DNA of 9,382 bases, taken from positions 1 to 9,382 of the forward strand of contig CAZFNI010000035.1 of assembly GCA_964520655.1 (NCBI GenBank), in the 5' to 3' direction. The notes beneath the pieces are model-generated. The model did not search any database and was not told the origin of the DNA. It was given only the letters and a program-made list of their open reading frames with translations. How positions within the stretch are numbered: the first letter of the stretch is position 1; each line of letters opens with the position of its first letter. This DNA is from JACQQW01 sp964520655 (lineage in GTDB: Bacteria > Omnitrophota > Gorgyraeia > Zapsychrales > Fredricksoniimonadaceae). Below are positions 6,882 to 9,382 of this stretch, one piece after another. Position numbers and translations under genes: made by a program.

Positions 6882-7891
6882 AGCTTCACCATTTCGCCTT
6901 TACGATTCATCGATTCGGTGATCGCGCACAGCGTGTGAACGACATCATAGGCCCGCCGGGCATTGGACAGCACCGGGTCTGCCCCGCGCTCGACACAATC
7001 AGCAAAATACTGAGCCTGCGCCTTCAAAGGTTCATTGAATCCGATCTTAGGGATCGTGATGCTCCCTTCGCGCGACAGCAACTGGAATTCCCCGTAAGTC
7101 TCATAATAAACATCCGTCTTTTCCACATGCTTGTCGTAAAGCTTGATCGGCCCATCGGGATCAAGATCATCCCAGGCCAGCATCTTTTTGTCACCAACAA
7201 CGGTGATCTGCCTGACCTTCTTGGGATCCGCCCAGGACACATGAACATTGACCATGATATTATCAGGATAATCGAGAGTGGCAAAAGCCAGGTCCTCCAG
7301 CTTCCCTCCCAGACATTTATGGCCGCGCGCGGACACCGACACGGGGCAGCTGTCAAAAAGGTAATTGAAAATAGAGATATCATGGGGAGCCAGATCCCAG
7401 AGCGCGTTGACATCATAACGAAACGGCCCTAAATTCGTGCGTTCGGAGTGAGCATAATGGATGCGGCCCAATTCCCCGTTCTTGATATACTCGCGCATAC
7501 GGACAATGCCCTGGTTGAACACAAAAATATGTCCGACCATCAGGACTTTCTTAGCCGCGGCCGCGGTTTGCTCCAAGTCCAAGCATTCTTTTGGATCAAG
7601 CGACAAAGGTTTTTCACACAGTACGTGCTTACCCGCCGACAGGGCTTCTTTAGCTAACTGATAATGGAAATTCGTCGGGACGGCGATCACAACCGCGTCG
7701 ATATCCGACGATCTTAAAATGTCTTTGTAATCTTTGGTGGTTTTGATCCCTGGATAAAGTCCGGCAATGGCAGAAAGACGCTTCTCGTCTAAATCCGCGC
7801 ACATGAGTACTTTGGAAAATGTCGAAGTTGAAAAGATACGGATGTGATTGGGGCCCCAGTGTCCAGCCCCGATAACGCCGACTGAAATCAT
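6878..7891 (-). CDS. Gfo/Idh/MocA family NAD(P)-dependent oxidoreductase (WbpB/WlbA-like)
   Basis: Numbered from the ATG at 7891, the 337-residue protein opens with a Rossmann strand and dinucleotide loop, ISVGVIGAGHWGPNH (Gly8, Gly10, Gly13). The family motif CEKPLS (92-97, Lys94) follows, then the conserved DLAPHD (166-171) of the substrate domain. The length is typical. WbpB-type members oxidise C3 of UDP-N-acetylglucosaminuronate, and the adjacent WbpD-like acetyltransferase supports that pathway, though other sugar substrates are possible. In-frame starts also exist at ATG 7900 and TTG 7909. I prefer 7891 because beta-strand 1 then begins at residue 2, as is usual, and because a perfect TATAAT at 7904-7899 overlaps the upstream candidates. 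There is no Shine-Dalgarno at any of them. This is the first gene of the minus-strand operon. Confidence 0.9.
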   Translation of the reverse strand: MISVGVIGAGHWGPNHIRIFSTSTFSKVLMCADLDEKRLSAIAGLYPGIKTTKDYKDILRSSDIDAVVIAVPTNFHYQLAKEALSAGKHVLCEKPLSLDPKECLDLEQTAAAAKKVLMVGHIFVFNQGIVRMREYIKNGELGRIHYAHSERTNLGPFRYDVNALWDLAPHDISIFNYLFDSCPVSVSARGHKCLGGKLEDLAFATLDYPDNIMVNVHVSWADPKKVRQITVVGDKKMLAWDDLDPDGPIKLYDKHVEKTDVYYETYGEFQLLSREGSITIPKIGFNEPLKAQAQYFADCVERGADPVLSNARRAYDVVHTLCAITESMNRKGEMVKL

Positions 7892-7898
7892 AGAGGTC

Positions 7899-7926
7899 AT
7901 TATACCCAAAAGCCAGTTAAATGCAA
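7899..7926 (-). promoter_or_regulatory. putative sigma70-type promoter of the minus-strand operon
   Basis: On the minus strand TTGCAT (7926-7921, only 3 of 6 to consensus) is followed after 16 nt by a perfect TATAAT (7904-7899). Transcription would start around 7893-7891, at or next to the ATG of the dehydrogenase, giving an mRNA with essentially no leader. The -10 match is strong, the -35 weak. Confidence 0.5.
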
Positions 7927-8000
7927 AACATTGCTGCCAAAATGAAGGTCTGGCATGGAACGGGTCCTGTCACTTTCTACATCTGCTAACGACATTAGCT

Positions 8001-8191
8001 GTAAGGAATAATTGTGGCTGCTGGGAAAATTTTTACGGCTCCGGTGGTCTTTTTCCATCGATCTTTTCTAGATCTCCAGTCCCACAACGCACCGATAGAA
8101 AGCATCGGTGCTGTGGGACTGAATCGGCGACGCAGATCGATGGGACCACAGTCGCCTTAAAAAACTTTCCCAGCATCCACAATTATTTTAC
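8001..8191. repeat. long imperfect hairpin element 1 (about 190 nt, unknown family)
   Basis: Nested arms pair over almost the whole length: AATAATTGTGG 8007-8017 with 8177-8187; GCTGGGAAA 8020-8028 with 8166-8174; TTTTTA and GGC 8030-8039 with 8154-8163 (one mismatch); GTGGTC 8044-8049 with 8144-8149; CCATCGATC 8055-8063 with 8135-8143; CAGTCCCACA 8077-8086 with 8112-8121; GCACCGAT 8089-8096 with 8104-8111. The terminal loop is AGAAAGC (8097-8103). Interruptions are mostly symmetric (2x2, 4x4, and 13x13 at 8064-8076 against 8122-8134), plus one-sided TTTTT (8050-8054) and AC (8087-8088) bulges. About 60 base pairs form in total. It could be a MITE or REP-like mobile remnant or a structured RNA. 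No target-site duplication is evident. Confidence 0.85.
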
Positions 8192-8250
8192 GTTCTAAAC
8201 TTATGAAATCCCCTGTTCTTCTTTGGCAGATTTGCAATGATCAGCTAGCT

Positions 8251-8423
8251 AACCCGCAGGGACACGGGATGTTCTTTTAAAGATGCGAACGTCCCCCACC
8301 AGATGCCACCCCATTAATACATATTAACGATTAACCCCAACCGTTGCATTCAACCAACGTGCATCTGTTGTGGGGGCTGGGGGGTGAGCATCTGGAAAGA
8401 AGCATCCCGTGTCCCTGCGGGTT
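8251..8423. repeat. long hairpin element 2 with perfect 21-bp terminal inverted repeat
   Basis: The outer arms 8251-8271 and 8403-8423 are perfect 21-bp reverse complements (left arm begins AACCCGCAGGGACACGGG). Inside, further arms pair: TTCTTT 8272-8277 with AAAGAA 8396-8401; AGATGC 8281-8286 with 8388-8393; CCCCCAC 8293-8299 with 8370-8376; CAGATGC 8300-8306 with 8361-8367. A 54-nt apical region (8307-8360) contains a small CGTTG/CAACG stem (8342-8346 with 8355-8359). AGATGC occurs twice on the left and its complement twice on the right, so the arms could also pair in register-shifted ways. The element resembles a small non-autonomous mobile element or REP-type palindrome; no transposase or target duplication is seen. 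Confidence 0.88.
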
Positions 8424-8465
8424 CCATGCCTGTCATGACGACATGCATAGGAGCGGAAGTTTCTA

Positions 8466-8494
8466 TTGCAAAAGAAGCGAGCAGTCATTAAAAT
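8466..8494 (+). promoter_or_regulatory. putative sigma70-type promoter of the plus-strand genes
   Basis: TTGCAA (8466-8471, 4 of 6) is followed after exactly 17 nt by TAAAAT (8489-8494, 5 of 6). The start of transcription would fall at about 8501, the A of the ATG of the first plus-strand gene, so the mRNA would be leaderless. The sequence just before the ATG (CCCTCC) is not a ribosome site. Confidence 0.55.
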
Positions 8495-8500
8495 CCCTCC

Positions 8501-8920
8501 ATGCCAAACCTGACGTTCAAGAATTTCGTTTTAGGCGCACTGTCTTTGGTCATCATCGTCAACTTGATACAGCTTTCCCTGCGCACTATTCAGGAGCAAA
8601 ATCCGGCAACACGAATGGGGCTGCATTCCCTCTCTTACCAGTTTGTGCCCTTACAGCCAGTCTTTAAAGGTCTGCGCCGCGCCGGCTACTATACAGATAA
8701 AAACATGGAACACCCGCTGGCCATCGCCCAATATGAACAGGCTCAATATGTTTTGGCCCCGACGGTTCTGGAACTTGGCAATACACAATTACCGCTTGTC
8801 ATATTTGACTGCACGTCACCGCAGATCGCCATGAAAAAAATTGATGAGCTGCATCTTAAACCTTTAAGTGCCTCCCCCACAGGACTGATCTTGGCCGCCA
8901 ACCCTGGAGCCGGACAATGA
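8501..8920 (+). CDS. small single-pass membrane protein, unknown function, coupled to a GT-C enzyme
   Basis: The 139-residue protein has one hydrophobic segment (about 8-28, FVLGALSLVIIVNLI) after a short N-terminus, then a soluble domain of about 110 residues that should lie outside the cytoplasm. The domain contains FKGLRRAGYYTDK (55-67) and a conserved-looking AIAQYEQAQYVLAPTVLE (74-91), then a strand-rich LPLVIFDC. I do not recognise a named family. From memory such AQY-LAP stretches occur near PMT-type glycosyltransferases, but I cannot verify this here. The start is firm: an in-frame TAA at 8489-8491 precedes it, 8501 is the first ATG, and the membrane segment starts right after it. No Shine-Dalgarno is present. 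Its stop overlaps the start of the next gene as ATGA, so the two products probably work together. Confidence 0.75.
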   Translation: MPNLTFKNFVLGALSLVIIVNLIQLSLRTIQEQNPATRMGLHSLSYQFVPLQPVFKGLRRAGYYTDKNMEHPLAIAQYEQAQYVLAPTVLELGNTQLPLVIFDCTSPQIAMKKIDELHLKPLSASPTGLILAANPGAGQ

Positions 8921-9382
8921 CCCCTTCCGTTTTACGCCCCTTAATGCTGTTGGCCCTGTGGTTAGGCTTAAACGGCATCATTGTTTTTATCCTTCAATTG
9001 TGTTTAGGGATATTCACGCCTTGGCCGACGATCCTGGTAAGCATGATCACACTAGCGGTGTTGATCTATAAAAATCCCCTACGCCTTGTCTTTGACCCAA
9101 AAGCATGGTGTGTTCTGGGGGTGACCGCGTTCTTTGTCATCATGCACTCCCTGCACTATCCTTTAGGCGGCTGGGATGCCTGGTCGTGCTGGAACCTGAA
9201 AGCCAAATTCATTTATTTAGGACAAGAACATTTCCGGGACATGTTTGAGCCTCTATTATGGCGCAGCAATACCCAATACCCGCTCTTGCTGCCGTCGATC
9301 AATACCTGGTTCTGGGATATCATCGGCGGGGCACATGCCTGGGGGCCGATGGTCATTAGCATCACACTGACCCTGCTGACAG
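8917..9382 (+). CDS. PMT/ArnT-like GT-C membrane glycosyltransferase (partial, runs off right edge)
   Basis: The first 155 codons are present and open to the end of the window. Hydrophobic helices lie at about 8-31, 36-51 and 64-79. A loop follows with GGWDAWSCWNLKAKFIYLG (84-102), where Asp87 is the probable metal-binding or catalytic acid of the first periplasmic loop. NTQYPLLLPSINTWFW (118-133) comes next, matching the YPLLLP motif of PMT_2-type enzymes, and then a further helix. These enzymes move a sugar from a polyprenyl-phosphate donor onto a lipid or protein on the outer face of the inner membrane; donor and acceptor are unknown. The gene begins at an ATGA overlap with the small membrane protein gene and probably shares its promoter. 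Confidence 0.8.
   Translation, partial: MTPSVLRPLMLLALWLGLNGIIVFILQLCLGIFTPWPTILVSMITLAVLIYKNPLRLVFDPKAWCVLGVTAFFVIMHSLHYPLGGWDAWSCWNLKAKFIYLGQEHFRDMFEPLLWRSNTQYPLLLPSINTWFWDIIGGAHAWGPMVISITLTLLT

Larger units (their letters stand above)
7892..8500. other. divergent intergenic region, about 600 nt, without convincing genes
   Basis: The region separates two head-to-head transcription units. It holds the two outward promoters and two long imperfect hairpins (8001-8191 and 8251-8423), described separately. In the remaining stretches I see only small items. GCTAA/TTAGC (7985-7989 with 7995-7999) could form a 5-bp stem with a 5-nt loop. AGCTAGCT (8243-8250) and GTCATGAC (8432-8439) are perfect 8-bp palindromes. 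No tRNA, CRISPR repeat or recognisable protein is present. The short open frames here run through the hairpin arms and lack ribosome sites. Confidence 0.7.

Noticed and set aside
8001..8191. Hairpin 1 as a rho-independent terminator
   Set aside because: The flanking operons diverge, so no transcript is expected to end here, and neither side of the stem is followed by a run of U.
7848..8198. Plus-strand open frame of 116 codons across the dehydrogenase start and hairpin 1
   Set aside because: It begins antisense inside a well supported gene and runs through the arms of hairpin 1; no ribosome site, and the composition does not look like a protein.
8203..8280. 25-codon open frame between the two hairpins
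   Set aside because: It has no Shine-Dalgarno, extends into the arm of hairpin 2 and resembles nothing known; most likely chance.
8370..8384. G-rich stretch as a G-quadruplex
   Set aside because: Only two long G runs are present, and they are better explained by pairing with the C-rich arm at 8293-8299.
8001..8423. CRISPR array or attachment site
   Set aside because: There are no direct repeats at regular spacing, no target-site duplications at the hairpin ends, and no tRNA or integrase nearby.
7952..8430. 10-bp inverted repeat (GGCATGGAAC at 7952-7961, complement at 8421-8430) enclosing both hairpins
   Set aside because: A 10-bp match in about 600 nt is not far from chance, and it does not extend further; not enough to propose a composite element.
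8344..8667. Plus-strand open frame of 107 codons overlapping hairpin 2 and the 8501 gene
   Set aside because: It is cysteine- and histidine-rich, runs through hairpin 2 and is out of frame with the convincing membrane protein gene at 8501.

Overview
The window reads as part of a Gram-negative bacterial chromosome. The basis is a secreted M48 protease with a lipoprotein-like N-terminus, a WbpB/WbpD-type pair for an acetamido-sugar, and GT-C membrane glycosyltransferases. The mix of a hybrid phosphorelay, a TMTC-like glycosyltransferase with TPRs and a PMT-like glycosyltransferase would suit an uncultivated lineage such as Omnitrophota or another PVC-side phylum. That placement is a low-confidence impression, because the window holds no marker gene that settles it.

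Layout. Positions 1-7891 carry one very compact minus-strand transcription unit of at least ten genes. In order of transcription they are: a Gfo/Idh/MocA dehydrogenase, a left-handed beta-helix N-acetyltransferase, a GT2 glycosyltransferase, a TrmH/RlmB-type rRNA methyltransferase, an HD-domain phosphohydrolase-like protein, an M48 metalloprotease, a PAS/HisKA/HATPase/REC hybrid histidine kinase, an HPt protein, a GT-C membrane protein with C-terminal TPRs, and the first 13 codons of a further membrane protein. Every junction is either an overlap (4 to 56 nt) or a gap of at most 20 nt, so the set is probably co-transcribed and largely translationally coupled. From about 8501 a plus-strand unit starts: a small single-pass membrane protein, then by an ATGA overlap a PMT-like GT-C glycosyltransferase that runs off the right edge.

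The roughly 600-nt divergent intergenic region (7892-8500) is the most unusual part. It holds two long imperfect hairpins, 8001-8191 and 8251-8423; the second is closed by a perfect 21-bp inverted repeat. On each outer side lies a sigma70-like promoter whose -10 hexamer sits only 6-7 nt from an ATG that lacks a Shine-Dalgarno sequence. Both divergent units may therefore begin as leaderless mRNAs. If so, the two hairpins lie outside both transcripts and are either DNA-level elements (MITE or REP-like) or a separate structured RNA.

How the genes may work together: the dehydrogenase, acetyltransferase and GT2 fit synthesis and transfer of an N-acetylated amino-sugar for a surface polysaccharide. 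The GT-C proteins on both sides use polyprenyl-linked sugars at the membrane. The hybrid kinase and HPt protein form H159 to D456 to H57 of a phosphorelay whose final response regulator is not in the window. The HD-domain protein has Asn in place of the His of its HD dyad, which puts its catalytic activity in doubt.
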